The notes: a model not told the origin generated them from the letters alone. Shown: positions 33,621 through 44,852, counted from the stretch's first letter. The stretch: 64,000 bases of DNA from JAPYTK01 sp964401935 (GCA_964401935.1 CAYOAL010000032.1:1-64000); one strand, 5' to 3'. Translations and numbers: made by a program.

Positions 33621-34621
33621 GAGAGAGGCTCCGTGAGCTCATCGCGACCCCTGGCGCGCGCTCGGTGGTGCCGCTGTTGCTCGTGATCGCGATCGGCTGC
33701 GTGTTTCATCGCGACGGAGCCTTCTTCGCCTGGGACACCCACCGCGCGATGCTCCGCGAGATCTCGGTCTACGGCGTCCTCGCCTGTGGCATGACGGTGG
33801 TGATCGTGTCGGGCGGTATCGATCTGTCGGTGGGGAGCGTCCTCGCTCTCTGTGCGGTGGTCTTTGCCACCTTCACCATGCCCCTCGGCCTCGGCGCGGT
33901 GCCCGCCATCCTCCTCGTGCTCGTGCTCGGCGTCGGGGCAGGGATGGTGTCCGGCTTCTTCACCGCCCGTTACCGCATGCAGCCCTTCATCGTCACCCTC
34001 GCCATGATGGTGTTCGCGCGCGGCCTCGCCAAACACGTCTCGGGTGGACGCAAGGTCACGACGCTCGTGGTCGAGGCGACGGGCGGCACCCACACCGTCG
34101 AGCTCCCCGCGGTGTTCGACGCCATCGACGAGAAGGTGCTGTCGGGCAACCTGTCCATCGTCACCATCGTCTTTGGGGCGGTGGCGCTGATGACGTGGTA
34201 CCTGCTCTCGCGCCTCGCGGCCGGGCGCCATCTGTACGCCGTCGGTGGCAACACGGAGGCGGCGCGCTTGTCGGGAGTACCCGTAGAGCGGACCACGCTC
34301 ATCGCCTATGCGTTCTCGGGCCTCACCGCCGCGATCGCGGGGATCTGCCAGGCCGCGCAGGAGAAACACGGCGATCCAGAGACCGGCATGGGCTACGAGC
34401 TCGACGCCATCGCCATGGTCGTGCTCGGCGGCACCAGCCTCATGGGAGGGCGAGGCGGGATGGGCCTCACCCTCATCGGCGCACTGACCCTCGGTTACCT
34501 CCAGAAGATCTTGAGCCTCAACGCGTTCAGCACCGACTCGCGGCTCATGCTGACGGGCGCCATCATCATCGCCGCGGTGTTGTTTCAGCGTCGCTTCGCG
34601 GTCGCGTCCGGCGCTCCCTGA
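33617..34621 (+). CDS. Sugar ABC importer permease (RbsC/YtfT-like)
   Basis: A 334-residue inner-membrane permease with 8-10 hydrophobic helices and the branch motif SGGIDLSVGSV (near 70), YRMQPFIVTLAMM (near 125) and GGTSLMGGRGG near the C-terminus, all typical of BPD_transp_2 sugar permeases. It forms the membrane pore with the ATPase upstream. It starts with GTG, overlapping the ATPase stop (GTGA). Confidence 0.9.
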   Translation: MRERLRELIATPGARSVVPLLLVIAIGCVFHRDGAFFAWDTHRAMLREISVYGVLACGMTVVIVSGGIDLSVGSVLALCAVVFATFTMPLGLGAVPAILLVLVLGVGAGMVSGFFTARYRMQPFIVTLAMMVFARGLAKHVSGGRKVTTLVVEATGGTHTVELPAVFDAIDEKVLSGNLSIVTIVFGAVALMTWYLLSRLAAGRHLYAVGGNTEAARLSGVPVERTTLIAYAFSGLTAAIAGICQAAQEKHGDPETGMGYELDAIAMVVLGGTSLMGGRGGMGLTLIGALTLGYLQKILSLNAFSTDSRLMLTGAIIIAAVLFQRRFAVASGAP

Positions 34622-34715
34622 GGCGCGACCCCACGCCGCAACGACGCGAGGCGTCGGACATCACGGCGCGTCCGAGATCGTTGTGTCCACGGCGCCGACC
34701 GCGTTAGGAACGGCC

Positions 34716-35687
34716 ATGCGGAGCTCCATGACCTGGGCGTTGTTCGTATGGGTCGCGCTCTCCGTGGTGGCGTGCGACCGCACCGCCGGCAAGGGTGAGG
34801 CCGACGCCTCCAAGCGGGGCACCGAGGAGCACCCGTGGGTCATCGGGGTGAGCCAGTGCAACAAGGGGGAGCCGTGGCGAGCGCAAATGGATCGCGACAT
34901 CGTCGCCGCTGCGGCCAAGCACAAGAACCTGAAGCTCGTGATGAAGGATGCCCAGAACGACGCGCTCCGTCAGCGCAGCCAGGTGGAGGAGCTCGTGGCG
35001 CAGAAGATCGATCTGCTCATCATCAGCCCCAAGGAGACCGCTCCACTCACGCAGCCCGTCGCCGAGGCGTTCGACAAAGGGATCCCGGTGATCGTCCTCG
35101 ACCGCCGCGTCGCGGGGGACAAGTTCACCTCGTTCATCGGCGCCGACAACCAGCGCATCGGCAAGGCGGCGGGGGCGTTCGCCCGCGGCCTGCTCGGCGA
35201 AGAGGGTGGGAAGGTGGTGGAGCTGAAGGGCCTGATGACCTCTTCGCCCGGCCAAGACCGACATCGTGGGTTTCGGGGCGCGCTCGACGGAGCGGCCGGC
35301 GTTCAGGTGGTGTTCGAGGCCGACACGCAGTGGCTCGAGGACAACGCCCGCAAGGAGATGGCGGCCGCGCTCGCGGCTCACGACACCATCGATCTCGTCT
35401 ACGCGCACAACGACCCCGCGGCTCACGGCGCTTACCTCGCCGCCAAGGACGTGGGTCGTCACCAGAACATTCGCTTCATCGGGATCGACGCGTTGCCCCA
35501 CGAGGGCATCGAATACGTGAAGCAGGGGATCTTGGACGCGACGTTCGCCTACCCGACGGGGGGACCGGAGGCCATCGCTCTCGCCCTCGCCGTGCTCGGC
35601 GGTGAAGAGGTCGCCAAGGAGGTCTCGCTCCCGACCCGCCTGTTCACCAAGCAGAACGTCGAGCGCGGCGGGGAGCCTGTCGAGTGA
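34716..35687 (+). CDS. Periplasmic sugar-binding lipoprotein (YtfQ-like)
   Basis: A 323-residue type I periplasmic binding protein (LacI/RbsB fold) with lipobox SVVAC. The mature start IGVSQCNKGEPWRAQMDRDI and ISPKETAPLTQPVAEAFDKG are closest to YtfQ-type galactofuranose-binding proteins. Typical hinge elements are VIVLDRRV, FIGADNQRIGKAAG and YAHNDPAAHGA. It captures the substrate for the ABC importer encoded just upstream, and lipidation would hold it at the inner membrane. The Cys after Ser-Gln in the pocket is unusual. Sugar identity is inferred only. Confidence 0.87.
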   Translation: MRSSMTWALFVWVALSVVACDRTAGKGEADASKRGTEEHPWVIGVSQCNKGEPWRAQMDRDIVAAAAKHKNLKLVMKDAQNDALRQRSQVEELVAQKIDLLIISPKETAPLTQPVAEAFDKGIPVIVLDRRVAGDKFTSFIGADNQRIGKAAGAFARGLLGEEGGKVVELKGLMTSSPGQDRHRGFRGALDGAAGVQVVFEADTQWLEDNARKEMAAALAAHDTIDLVYAHNDPAAHGAYLAAKDVGRHQNIRFIGIDALPHEGIEYVKQGILDATFAYPTGGPEAIALALAVLGGEEVAKEVSLPTRLFTKQNVERGGEPVE

Positions 35688-35782
35688 CGGGCTCCACCTC
35701 CGTCATGGGTGTTGCCGCGCGAGGCACGGAGCGCGGCGCGAGCTGAAGACGCGGCAGCCCGATCGTCGCCGTCGCGACGAGC

Positions 35783-37450
35783 TCAGAACCCGAGGTCTTT
35801 CTCTGGGGGAGGGGCGGGGGCCGGCCGCGCGGAGGGGGCGCTGAACGCGGGGCGGGGCGCCTCACGTCCGACCGGCGCCGGGGGGCTCGTCGCCACCGGC
35901 GGAGCCGCTGTCGCGCTCGCGTCGGCGCTGGCCGTGGCCTGGCTCGGGGCCGCCGTTGCGGGGGACGAGCCTGGTTGCGTCACCGGCGGGCCGTCCGGCA
36001 AGGAACGAGGCTCGAAGAGCGACGATGACGGCACTCCAGCCTGTGTCGGGTCGGCTTCGTTCGAAGCGCGCGGGAAGGTCGAGGCGACGGCGAGGACCAC
36101 GGCCGCGATGGCGCCGAGGGCGACGAGGGTGACCCACACGCGCGCGCGGCGCGGCGCGTTGGGAGGCGGCGTGAAGCTGGACGGACCTTCGTCGGAATCT
36201 CGCGTGCGCAGGTGCGGCGACGTGAGGAGCGCGTCGTCGCTGGTCGCGGCCGCGCCAGCGCGGCTCGAGAGCGGACCCACGTCGGTCGCGTTCGCGTCGA
36301 ACGAGTCGGGATCGTCGAGGGGGATCGCGCGCGTCCGCTGCGAAGGCGTCACGACCGGTCCAAGGCTCGAGGGTGTGTGGCTCGCGCGGGTGGCGTCGAC
36401 CGGTCGTTCGCTCGGCGGCGCGAGGCTCGGCGACGACCTCGGGGGCGGCGGGGTCGACGACGCGCGCGGAGGCGGCGAGCTGGTCGGTGGTTGCGAGCTG
36501 GCCGGCGGTCGCGAGCTGGGCGCAGGAAAGCTCGAGAGCGTGGAGACGTGCGCCATGAGATCGATCTGCGACAGGCGCCAAGCGTCGGGGGCGTCGTCGA
36601 GGAGCGCCCCTGGGATGGTCGCGACCGCCTGAACGAAGCTGGCGGCGAGCTGCTTGGCGGTGGCGGGGCGCTCTTGGCGTTGCCGGTGGAAAGCCAGCTT
36701 GAACCAGCGATCGACCTCGTCGGTCAGCTCGTCGTTCAGCTCCGAGGGCGGGGTGAAGGTCCCGCGCCAGATCGCGGTGCACACTTCGTCGATGGTCTCG
36801 CCGTCGAACGGGAGGGCTCCGGTGAGGGCCTCGTAGCCGACGACCGAGAGGGCCCAGAGGTCCATGCGATGATCGATGTGGAGATCGACGATGGCCTCGC
36901 GGCTCATGTAGAGCGGGGTGCCGAGGAGCATGCCGGGCTCGGTGACCCCCTTGGTCAGGCCCTTGGCCACGCCGAAATCGACGATCTTGACGAAGAGCTC
37001 GTCGTCGTCGTCGAGGAGGAACAGGTTGTCGGGTTTGATGTCGCGGTGGACGATGCCGAGTCGGTGCGCCTTGTGGAGGCCGCGCGCCGCGTGCGTCACC
37101 ACGAGGGCGGCGTCGCGGGGCGGGAGCGTCCCGTCGCGGTCGAGGCGCTCCCGCAGCGTCTCCCCCTCGAGGTATTCCATCACGAAGAACGGCGTTCTCC
37201 CTTCGTGCACGCCGTAGTCGAAGATCTTCACCACGTGGGGGCTCTTGAGGCGGGCGGCGGCGCGGGCCTCGGCTTCGAGGCGCAGCAGCGCGGCGTCGTT
37301 GCCCACGAGCCGATCGGACACGAACTTCACCGCGACCTCGGTGCCGAGGCTGACGTGGTCAGCGACCCAGACGCTGCCCATTGCCCCCTCGTCCAACAGT
37401 CGCAGCAGCTGGATGGAGGGGGTCACCCACTCCCCGGAGCCCAGCTTCAC
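35783..37450 (-). CDS. Membrane Ser/Thr protein kinase (Hanks type)
   Basis: A 555-residue protein. Kinase domain at about 10-270: Gly-loop LLDEGAMGSVWVAD (first Gly replaced), Lys in VAVKFV (about 42), HRDIKPDN (about 135), DFG (about 158) and APE-like TPLYMSREA. A long Pro/Ser-rich linker (about 285-430) leads to a membrane helix (VWVTLVALGAIAAVVLAVAS) and a Pro/Ala-rich periplasmic tail without a recognised sensor domain. It would phosphorylate cytoplasmic targets. GTG 37450 was chosen because it puts the WVTPSIQLLR strand at the expected place and TATGTT lies 6 nt before it. It is divergent from the PEGA protein gene, a possible partner. Confidence 0.9.
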   Translation of the reverse strand: MKLGSGEWVTPSIQLLRLLDEGAMGSVWVADHVSLGTEVAVKFVSDRLVGNDAALLRLEAEARAAARLKSPHVVKIFDYGVHEGRTPFFVMEYLEGETLRERLDRDGTLPPRDAALVVTHAARGLHKAHRLGIVHRDIKPDNLFLLDDDDELFVKIVDFGVAKGLTKGVTEPGMLLGTPLYMSREAIVDLHIDHRMDLWALSVVGYEALTGALPFDGETIDEVCTAIWRGTFTPPSELNDELTDEVDRWFKLAFHRQRQERPATAKQLAASFVQAVATIPGALLDDAPDAWRLSQIDLMAHVSTLSSFPAPSSRPPASSQPPTSSPPPRASSTPPPPRSSPSLAPPSERPVDATRASHTPSSLGPVVTPSQRTRAIPLDDPDSFDANATDVGPLSSRAGAAATSDDALLTSPHLRTRDSDEGPSSFTPPPNAPRRARVWVTLVALGAIAAVVLAVASTFPRASNEADPTQAGVPSSSLFEPRSLPDGPPVTQPGSSPATAAPSQATASADASATAAPPVATSPPAPVGREAPRPAFSAPSARPAPAPPPEKDLGF

Positions 37451-37456
37451 TGCGCG

Positions 37457-37462
37457 AACATA
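37457..37462 (-). promoter_or_regulatory. -10-like TATGTT, 6 nt before GTG 37450
   Basis: A TANNNT hexamer 6 nt before the kinase GTG; supports this start over an upstream TTG and suggests a leaderless message. Confidence 0.45.
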
Positions 37463-37517
37463 TCCCAAATCTCAACGGCGTCAATGACGAGGCATTAACG
37501 ATCTCAAGGATTTCGGG

Positions 37518-37523
37518 TAGCCT
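37518..37523 (+). promoter_or_regulatory. -10-like TAGCCT, 8 nt before ATG 37532
   Basis: A TANNNT hexamer 8 nt before the PEGA protein ATG. With the kinase hexamer at 37457 it forms a compact divergent promoter region of about 80 bases. Confidence 0.45.
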
Positions 37524-37531
37524 CGCTCGCG

Positions 37532-38500
37532 ATGGGTCGTCTCTCGCTCGTGTTCTCCGTGGTGATGCTGGTCGCCGCCCCGCCAGCGACGGCCAGGGCT
37601 GGCGACGTCGCTGCCGCGAGCGACGCGGAGAAGGACGTGGCGCGCAAGCTCGTCGCGAGCGGCGACGACAAGTTCCGCGCCGGTGACTACGAGGGCGCGC
37701 TCAACGACTATCGCGGCGCGGACACGATCATGGGGGTGCCGACGACCGGCATCGAGGTGGGGAGGACGTTCGCGGTGTTGGGGCGACTCCTCGAGGCGAA
37801 GCAGGCGTTCGAGCGGGTGCTCGCCTACCCGCGCGCGGAGGAGGAGCCGGAGGCCTTCACCAAGGCCCGTGAGAAGGCGCAGGCCGCGCTCCTCGAGCTC
37901 GAGGAGCGCATCCCCCGGGTGACGATCACCGCGGGCTGGCCGGGGGAGGTGGGCCGCGCGGCGCTCAGCGTCGACGGCATCCTCGTTCCGGAGGGCAAAC
38001 CTCTGCCCCTCGATCCAGGCAAGCACAAGCTCGAGGTGTCGGCGCCGGGGTTCATGACGGAGGTGCAGACGTTCACGCTCGTCGAAGCCGCGAGGGACGA
38101 GATCCGCGTGTTGCTCAGGGCCCCACCCCCGGGGACCAAGCCAGCGCCTTCGAGCGAGCCGGGGCCGGGGCCGGCTGCCCCGCGGCCTGAGCCCGAAATC
38201 CCGCCCTGGACCTGGATCGGGGTCGGCGTGGCGGGGGCCGGGGTGCTCGTCGGTGCGATCACGGGGGGCCTCTCGTTGGCGCGCGCGTCCGACGTGAAGG
38301 CGCTGCACCTCGGCGACAACACGTACCCGGAGTCGGCGCGGTCCGCTCAGGAGGAGTCGGTCACGCTGGCGCACGTCTCGACCGTCGGCTTTTGCATCGC
38401 CGGTGCCGGAGCGGCGGTCGCGCTGGCGGGCGTTCTCGTGTACTTCCTGGAGGACGCCCCCGTGAGCGCCGAGCAGGGGATGCTCTCGGTGCGGTTCTGA
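37532..38500 (+). CDS. TPR-PEGA exported membrane protein
   Basis: A 322-residue protein of a type common in myxobacteria: signal peptide (1-22), a TPR-like pair (about 35-115), a PEGA-type beta domain (about 127-205, with ALSVDGILVPEGKPLPLDPG), a Pro-rich linker and two C-terminal membrane helices (about 228-250 and 290-312). PEGA domains are surface beta-domains often fused to kinases; here the kinase is a separate, divergent neighbour. The stop codon lies in the first unit of a 20-base tandem repeat. Function unknown, probably envelope. Confidence 0.8.
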   Translation: MGRLSLVFSVVMLVAAPPATARAGDVAAASDAEKDVARKLVASGDDKFRAGDYEGALNDYRGADTIMGVPTTGIEVGRTFAVLGRLLEAKQAFERVLAYPRAEEEPEAFTKAREKAQAALLELEERIPRVTITAGWPGEVGRAALSVDGILVPEGKPLPLDPGKHKLEVSAPGFMTEVQTFTLVEAARDEIRVLLRAPPPGTKPAPSSEPGPGPAAPRPEPEIPPWTWIGVGVAGAGVLVGAITGGLSLARASDVKALHLGDNTYPESARSAQEESVTLAHVSTVGFCIAGAGAAVALAGVLVYFLEDAPVSAEQGMLSVRF

Positions 38501-38550
38501 TGGGGGCGGTGCGGTTCTGATGGGGGCGGTGCGGTTCTGATGGGGGCGGT
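38491..38550 (+). repeat. Three perfect 20-base tandem repeats over a stop/start junction
   Basis: The unit GCGGTTCTGATGGGGGCGGT is present three times without mismatch. The first holds the PEGA gene stop (TGA) and each unit contains an ATG. Because the period is not a multiple of three, each ATG is in a different frame, so gain or loss of a unit would change which frame leads into the next gene. Confidence 0.95.
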
Positions 38551-38560
38551 GCTTACTGAG

Positions 38561-39262
38561 ATGCGGTCGTTCCTCGTCAGCTTGTCGGTGCTCGCCGCCG
38601 GATGCCACCTCATCGGCGGTGTCAGCGACGCAGTGTTCGTCCCGGACGACGAGGGGGCTGGCGGCGGCGTGGGCGGCGGCGCCGACGGTGGCGCGGGAGG
38701 GGTCCTCGTCGGGGGGGCCGGTGCCGGGGGGACGGCCGCGGGCGGCGCCGGTGGGGTGGGCGGCGGCAGCGGCCCAGGCGGTCAGGGAGGGATGGCAGCA
38801 GGCGGCGGCGGCGCGGGGGGCGGTCTCGTGTGCGGCGTCAACGCGCCGGGGCGCGGGGGCCCGTGCCCGGCCTCGTGCGACAGCTGCGACGGGACGACGT
38901 GTCAGCTCAGCTGCACGGACGCGTCGAGCTGCGCGGCGACGGCGCTCAACTGTCCGAACGGGTGGGACTGCGAGGTGCTCTGCGGCCCGGGTACCGACGC
39001 GTGCAACACGGCGACGTTGACCTGTCCGAGCGGACAGGGGTGCGCGGTGCGGTGCTCGGGGACCCGCGGCTGTCAGAATCTCTCGGTGACCTGCGGCGCC
39101 GGCACCTGCGACATCGTCTGCCAGTCGGGCACCCAGGTGTGCCAGGGGGCCTCGGTGGACTGTGGGGTCAACGACTGCGCGGCCTCATGCAGCGTGGGGG
39201 GACCCAAGCCGACGCTCGTCTGCGACAACGGGACGAGCTGCGGCTGCGAGCCGTGTTTGTGA
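38561..39262 (+). CDS. Gly- and Cys-rich secreted lipoprotein
   Basis: A 233-residue exported protein with lipobox VLAAGC, a Gly-rich linker (about 30-95, mostly Gly, Ala and Val) and a C-terminal part of about 8-10 short repeats with two cysteines each (for example LNCPNGWDCEVLCGPGTDAC and LTCPSGQGCAVRCSG), which could form a disulfide-stabilised beta-solenoid. An in-frame ATG at 38540 lies within the tandem repeat; 38561 (MRSFLV) fits the signal peptide better. Similar proteins are abundant in myxobacterial secretomes. Function unknown. Confidence 0.75.
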   Translation: MRSFLVSLSVLAAGCHLIGGVSDAVFVPDDEGAGGGVGGGADGGAGGVLVGGAGAGGTAAGGAGGVGGGSGPGGQGGMAAGGGGAGGGLVCGVNAPGRGGPCPASCDSCDGTTCQLSCTDASSCAATALNCPNGWDCEVLCGPGTDACNTATLTCPSGQGCAVRCSGTRGCQNLSVTCGAGTCDIVCQSGTQVCQGASVDCGVNDCAASCSVGGPKPTLVCDNGTSCGCEPCL

Positions 39263-39319
39263 GTCGAGCCGCTGGCGGAGGGCGTCGTGGTCGTCAGCGC
39301 GCCGGCGGGGGCCACCTGG

Positions 39320-40210
39320 CTATTGGATCTGGTAGGTGATGGTGACGGGGGCGCCAGCGCGCTGAACGCGGAGCTGGACGCGCGAGGCGGCCTTGGTGCT
39401 CTCGTAGGCCTGAAAGAGCTGCTCGGGGCTCGAGAGCGTGATGCCGTTCATCGTCTGCAGCTCGTCTCGCGTCCGGAGTCCGAGCTCGTGGACGCGGGAG
39501 TCTTGTCGCACGACGCCGAGCTTCAGCGCGGTCACCCGGTCTCCGCTGCGCACCGGTGTCATGCGGACGCCGCTGAGGAGCTGCGACTCGGCGCCGAGGA
39601 CGGCGTCCAAGGTGGCTCGGTCGAGGGAGTACTCGGTGTCCGAGATCTTCTTGATCGCGCCAGCCGGATCGCCCGACTCCGAGGAGGGCTCGACGTCGCT
39701 GGAGGAGAGCGACGTGGGCCCCATGGCGAGGAAACATCGTCTGCCGCCCTCCTTGAGGTAGACGCGATCCCAGGCGAGCGACTCGAGCTCGAACGCGCCG
39801 AACTTGTCGCCCACGCGGCGGAGCTGGGTGCCGCCGGTGCCGTCAGCGATGGCCGCGAAGGCCCACGCCGGGTCGTCGTTCTGCGCGATGAGCACGACGC
39901 GACCGCTGTTGCACGCCGCGATCCCGCGCTCGTCGGTACCGGGCTCGTTCGCCGGCTCCTCGAGCGCCTTGGGATCGATGGGCGCCGCCGTGGAGTCGAA
40001 CGGGTTGCGCTCGAGGATGGGCGCGGCGTCGGCGTCCTCCACGGGGGGTAGGGCCGCCGCGGCGGTGGTGCCAACGGGGGGCTCCGGCGCGTCGCCGATG
40101 CTCGCCGAGATGAGCGAGCCGATGGCCGACGCCTGAAAGTATGCAGCGACGCCCAGCATCGCGCACACGATGACGGGGAAGTAGCGCTTGGCGTCGGCGT
40201 CGATGCTCAT
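39320..40210 (-). CDS. gspC: GspC-like type II secretion protein (HR and PDZ domains)
   Basis: A 296-residue protein with a short cytoplasmic N-terminus, one membrane helix (about 10-32), an HR domain (residues about 85-165, CNSGRVVLIA to CFLAMG) and a C-terminal PDZ-like domain (about 195-296, LGLRTRDELQTMNGITLSSP). GspC connects the inner-membrane platform of the type II secretion system to the outer-membrane secretin. No other gsp gene is near. ATG 40210 was chosen because GGAG lies 6 bases upstream; ATG 40222 is the alternative. It is convergent with the lipoprotein at 38561 and follows the ABC operon by 152 bases. Confidence 0.8.
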   Translation of the reverse strand: MSIDADAKRYFPVIVCAMLGVAAYFQASAIGSLISASIGDAPEPPVGTTAAAALPPVEDADAAPILERNPFDSTAAPIDPKALEEPANEPGTDERGIAACNSGRVVLIAQNDDPAWAFAAIADGTGGTQLRRVGDKFGAFELESLAWDRVYLKEGGRRCFLAMGPTSLSSSDVEPSSESGDPAGAIKKISDTEYSLDRATLDAVLGAESQLLSGVRMTPVRSGDRVTALKLGVVRQDSRVHELGLRTRDELQTMNGITLSSPEQLFQAYESTKAASRVQLRVQRAGAPVTITYQIQ

Positions 40211-40362
40211 CCGAGGCTCCATGATGGCATGACCGGCCGCGACTTTCTCTCGCAGCCTGCGCGCCACGACTGCGTGGCTCCCGCCTCGAGCGAGCGCACG
40301 GCTTGGGAGAACCGCTCGTCGTGCGAATCGATCTTCGGGGGCCACATGTTGCACGAGGAGGT

Positions 40363-41324
40363 TCACGAGGTGCGTCGGCTGCGGAGCCGGTCGAGCCCGA
40401 CCGCGAGCACGATGATGGTGCCGGTGAGGATCTCCTGCACCCAGTTGGGGACACCCACGTGGGTGCAGCCGGTCTTGATGACGGTCATGAGCAAGGCGCC
40501 GAGGATGGCGCCCGCGATCGAGCCTTGTCCCCCGGAGAGGGAGCCTCCTCCGATGACGACGGCCGCGATCACCTCGAGCTCGAGCCCGATCGAGTCGGTC
40601 GGGTCGCCGACGGTGAGGGTGGCGAACTCCATGACGCCCGCGAGGCCGGCGAGCACTCCGGCGAGGGCGTAGACGATCACCGTGACCCGGGGGACGGCCA
40701 CGCCACAGAGCTCGGCGGTGCGCACGTTGGACCCGATGGCCACCACGTGGCGGCCGAGACGCGTGTAGTGGAGGAGGCCAGCGGCCGCGATCGCGAGCAG
40801 GAGCGCGATCCACACCCCAGGGGGGAGGAGCACCCAGCCGAGCTCGTCGGGGAGCACCGCCATGAGCTCGTCGAGGCCTTGGGCGTCGGCGTCCACCTTC
40901 TGCTCGTCGGCGAGGCCTTTGGCGACGCCGCGCAACAGGCTCATGGTGCCGAGGGTGACGATGAACGGCGTGATGCGGAGCCACGCGACGAGCACGCCGT
41001 TGGCGAGACCGCACATCCCAGCGACGGCCGCCCCGACGAGCACGGCGGCGAGGGGGCCCTCTCCGCTCTCGAGGGCGCGCGCCACCACCACCGTGGTGAG
41101 CGCGACGACGGAGCCGACCGACAGATCGATGCCACCCTTGACCATCACCAAGGTCATCCCCACCGACGCGATGGCCACCACCACGGTCTGGCGTGCCATG
41201 GTCTCGAGGTTGACGAACTGCGCGAAGGTCTCCGGTGTGAGGGCCGCGAAGAGGGCGTAGACCGCGACGAGGGCGGCGAGGGGGCCGACCCACGGCAGGC
41301 GGAGCCAGGCGCGCAGCGTCGGGC

Positions 41325-41328
<4 letters not shown>
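40363..41328 (-). CDS. Sugar ABC importer permease (RbsC-like)
   Basis: A 321-residue inner-membrane permease of the BPD_transp_2 family with about 9-10 hydrophobic helices. It has the signature GGIDLSVGSVVALT, the WLRITPFIVTLGTMSL segment and GGGSLSGGQGS near the C-terminus. It is the last gene of the second sugar-importer operon (binding protein, ATPase, permease) and overlaps the ATPase by 4 bases (ATGA). It is a paralogue of the permease at 33617. Confidence 0.9.
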
Positions 41329-42838
<1,510 letters not shown>

Positions 42839-42842
<4 letters not shown>

Positions 42843-43852
42843 TCGTCGAGCCACTGGCCGAGATCGGGGTGGAGGAGCGTCTGGATGTTCGGGTCGCTCA
42901 GGTTGGTCTTGGTCACGAGATTCGACCCGGTGTCGATCGTCTTTTCTACGGTCTCGCCCCGCCGATGGGCCACCAACGTCTTCACCCCGAGGTAGCCCAT
43001 GGTGAACGGATCTTGGAGGACGAGCGCGGAGAGCTTCCCGTCCGAGAGGGCCTTGATGAGCTTGTCGGAGGCGTCGAAGCCGATGAACTTGACCTTGCCA
43101 GCGAGGCCGAGCTTCTCCAAGGCGAGCAACATGCCGAAGGTGGTCGACTCGTTGGGGCAGAACACGCCGCTCACCCCTCCGTCGGCCGCCTTCTGGGCGA
43201 TGAGGAGCTGCTCGGACGCGGTGAACGCGCTCTCGGTGGTGGCGCCGCCGTATTGGTTGCTGCTCACCACCTCGATGCCGCTGGCTCCCTCGAGCGCGCC
43301 GAGGAACCCCTTCTCGCGCTCGGTGGTGCTCGCCGAGCCCACTTGATAGCGCAGCACCACCACCTTCCCGCCGCCGCCCTGGAGCAGCTCGACCATGTGT
43401 TTACCGGCGAGGGCCCCGGCCTTCTCGTTGTCGGTCGCGACGAAGCTCGCGTGATGGTCTTCTTGGAGTGAGGAGTCGAAGATCACGACGGGGATCTTCG
43501 AGCGCGCGGCGTCCTTCACCGGCTTGACGAGCGCCTTGTCGTCGAGCGGCGCGAGCACGATCCCATCCACGCGCTGGGCGATGAAGCTCTGCACGAGATC
43601 GATCTGCTGCTTGCGGTCGTCCTCTTTGAGTGGACCCTTCCACACGATCTCGACGTCGAGCTCGCGCGCGGCCTTCACCGCGCCGGCGTGCACGCTCTTC
43701 CAGAACTCGTGGGTGGTGCCCTTCGGGATGACGGCGATCTTCAGCTTCTTGTCTGCCGAGGCGTCGACCCCCGCGGCGCCACCGCCCTTGTCGCACGCGG
43801 CGGCGAAGAGGAGCGTCGAGAAGAGGGCCAGCCACAGCCACAGGCGTCGCAT
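42839..43852 (-). CDS. Periplasmic sugar-binding lipoprotein (RbsB-like)
   Basis: A 337-residue type I periplasmic binding protein with lipobox FAAAC. The mature start IAVIPKGTTHEFWKSVHAG, the pair VDGIVLAPLDDKALV and VIFDSSL, and SFVATDNEKAGALAG are typical of RbsB-type ligand pockets (ribose and related sugars). It is the first gene of the second importer operon. ATG 43852 was chosen for its direct link to the signal peptide (MRRLWLW). No Shine-Dalgarno sequence or TANNNT hexamer was found upstream. Ligand unknown. Confidence 0.88.
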
Positions 43853-44038
43853 CGGAGGTTTGTTGGCACGTCCGCTCCTCGGAGCCAAGCAGAGGTCCAG
43901 CCCGTGAGGCGCGGCGAGGCCCACGCGCTGCGCGTTCAATGGTGGCGGACTTTCACCGCCTGAGCGGTCTCGCTTTCAACGGAGGGCGTCGTGGCCGTAT
44001 CGTCGCGGTTGGGGCTCGGCATCTCGGCGGGAGTGGCG

Positions 44039-44839
44039 ATGAGACTGCGTGGCGTGACTTTGGTGCTTGGGCTGGTCGTTGGGTGCAACTTCGTCACCGG
44101 CGCCGACGATCTGATGATCGCCGCCGACGACGAGGAGTCGGAAGCGACGAGCGCCAGCGGGGGCGCGGCCTCGAGCGGGCCCACCACCGGTGGAGCGTCG
44201 GGCTCGACCACGAGCACCGGCTCGGGCCCCGACACGACCGTGGGGGCGGGGGGGGCGAGCACCACCTCCACCGGCGCCGGGGCCGACGACGCGACGACCT
44301 CCTCGAGCGCCACCTCGTCGAGCGCGACGGGCAGCACGGGCTCGGGCGCGGGCTCGACGTCGAGCAGCACCGGGGGAGGGGAGAACTGTGGGGGCGCCGG
44401 CGCCGGAACCACGCCCCTCGACGCGGAGGAGCAGGCGTTCCTCGCGACGCTCAACGACTACCGCGCGCAGAACGGGCTCGGGCCCCTGAGCGCGTGCGTG
44501 TCGCTCAACCGCGCCGCCCAAGGCCACAGCGAGGACATGCGCGACAACAACTACTTCGACCACACCGGGTTGAACGGGAGCTCGCCGTGGGACCGCGCGT
44601 GCGACGCGTGTTTCGACCTCGGCTGTGGTCCGTCGACGGCCATGGCCGAGAACATCGCCGCGGGAAACAGCGGCGCTGCGGGCACGTTCACGCAGTGGCG
44701 CAACTCACCGGGGCACAACACCAACATGCTCGGGTCGAGCTTCACGATGATCGGCATCGGGCGCGCCACCGGCGGCGGCACCTACGGCACCTACTGGACG
44801 ACGGTGTTCGCGGGCAACCAAGAGCCGTCCTGCTTCTGA
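44039..44839 (+). CDS. CAP/SCP-domain lipoprotein
   Basis: A 266-residue exported protein with lipobox LVVGC, a Ser/Thr/Gly-rich low-complexity stalk (about 30-125) and a C-terminal CAP domain (about 130-266). CAP hallmarks are visible: LNDYRAQNGLGPL (helix 1), AAQGHSEDMRDNNYFDHTG (central His and Glu), AENIAAG and WRNSPGHNTNMLGSSF. Two His and two Glu line the usual cavity. Bacterial CAP proteins are secreted and some bind lipids or act on the wall; this one carries extra cysteines. A Shine-Dalgarno-like GGGAG precedes ATG 44039. Function in this organism unknown. Confidence 0.87.
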   Translation: MRLRGVTLVLGLVVGCNFVTGADDLMIAADDEESEATSASGGAASSGPTTGGASGSTTSTGSGPDTTVGAGGASTTSTGAGADDATTSSSATSSSATGSTGSGAGSTSSSTGGGENCGGAGAGTTPLDAEEQAFLATLNDYRAQNGLGPLSACVSLNRAAQGHSEDMRDNNYFDHTGLNGSSPWDRACDACFDLGCGPSTAMAENIAAGNSGAAGTFTQWRNSPGHNTNMLGSSFTMIGIGRATGGGTYGTYWTTVFAGNQEPSCF

Positions 44840-44852
44840 GGCTGTGTTTCCT

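Noticed and set aside
35644..35865. Small minus-strand frame after the binding-protein gene
   Set aside because: Arg/Pro-rich, overlaps two real genes and has no start signal.
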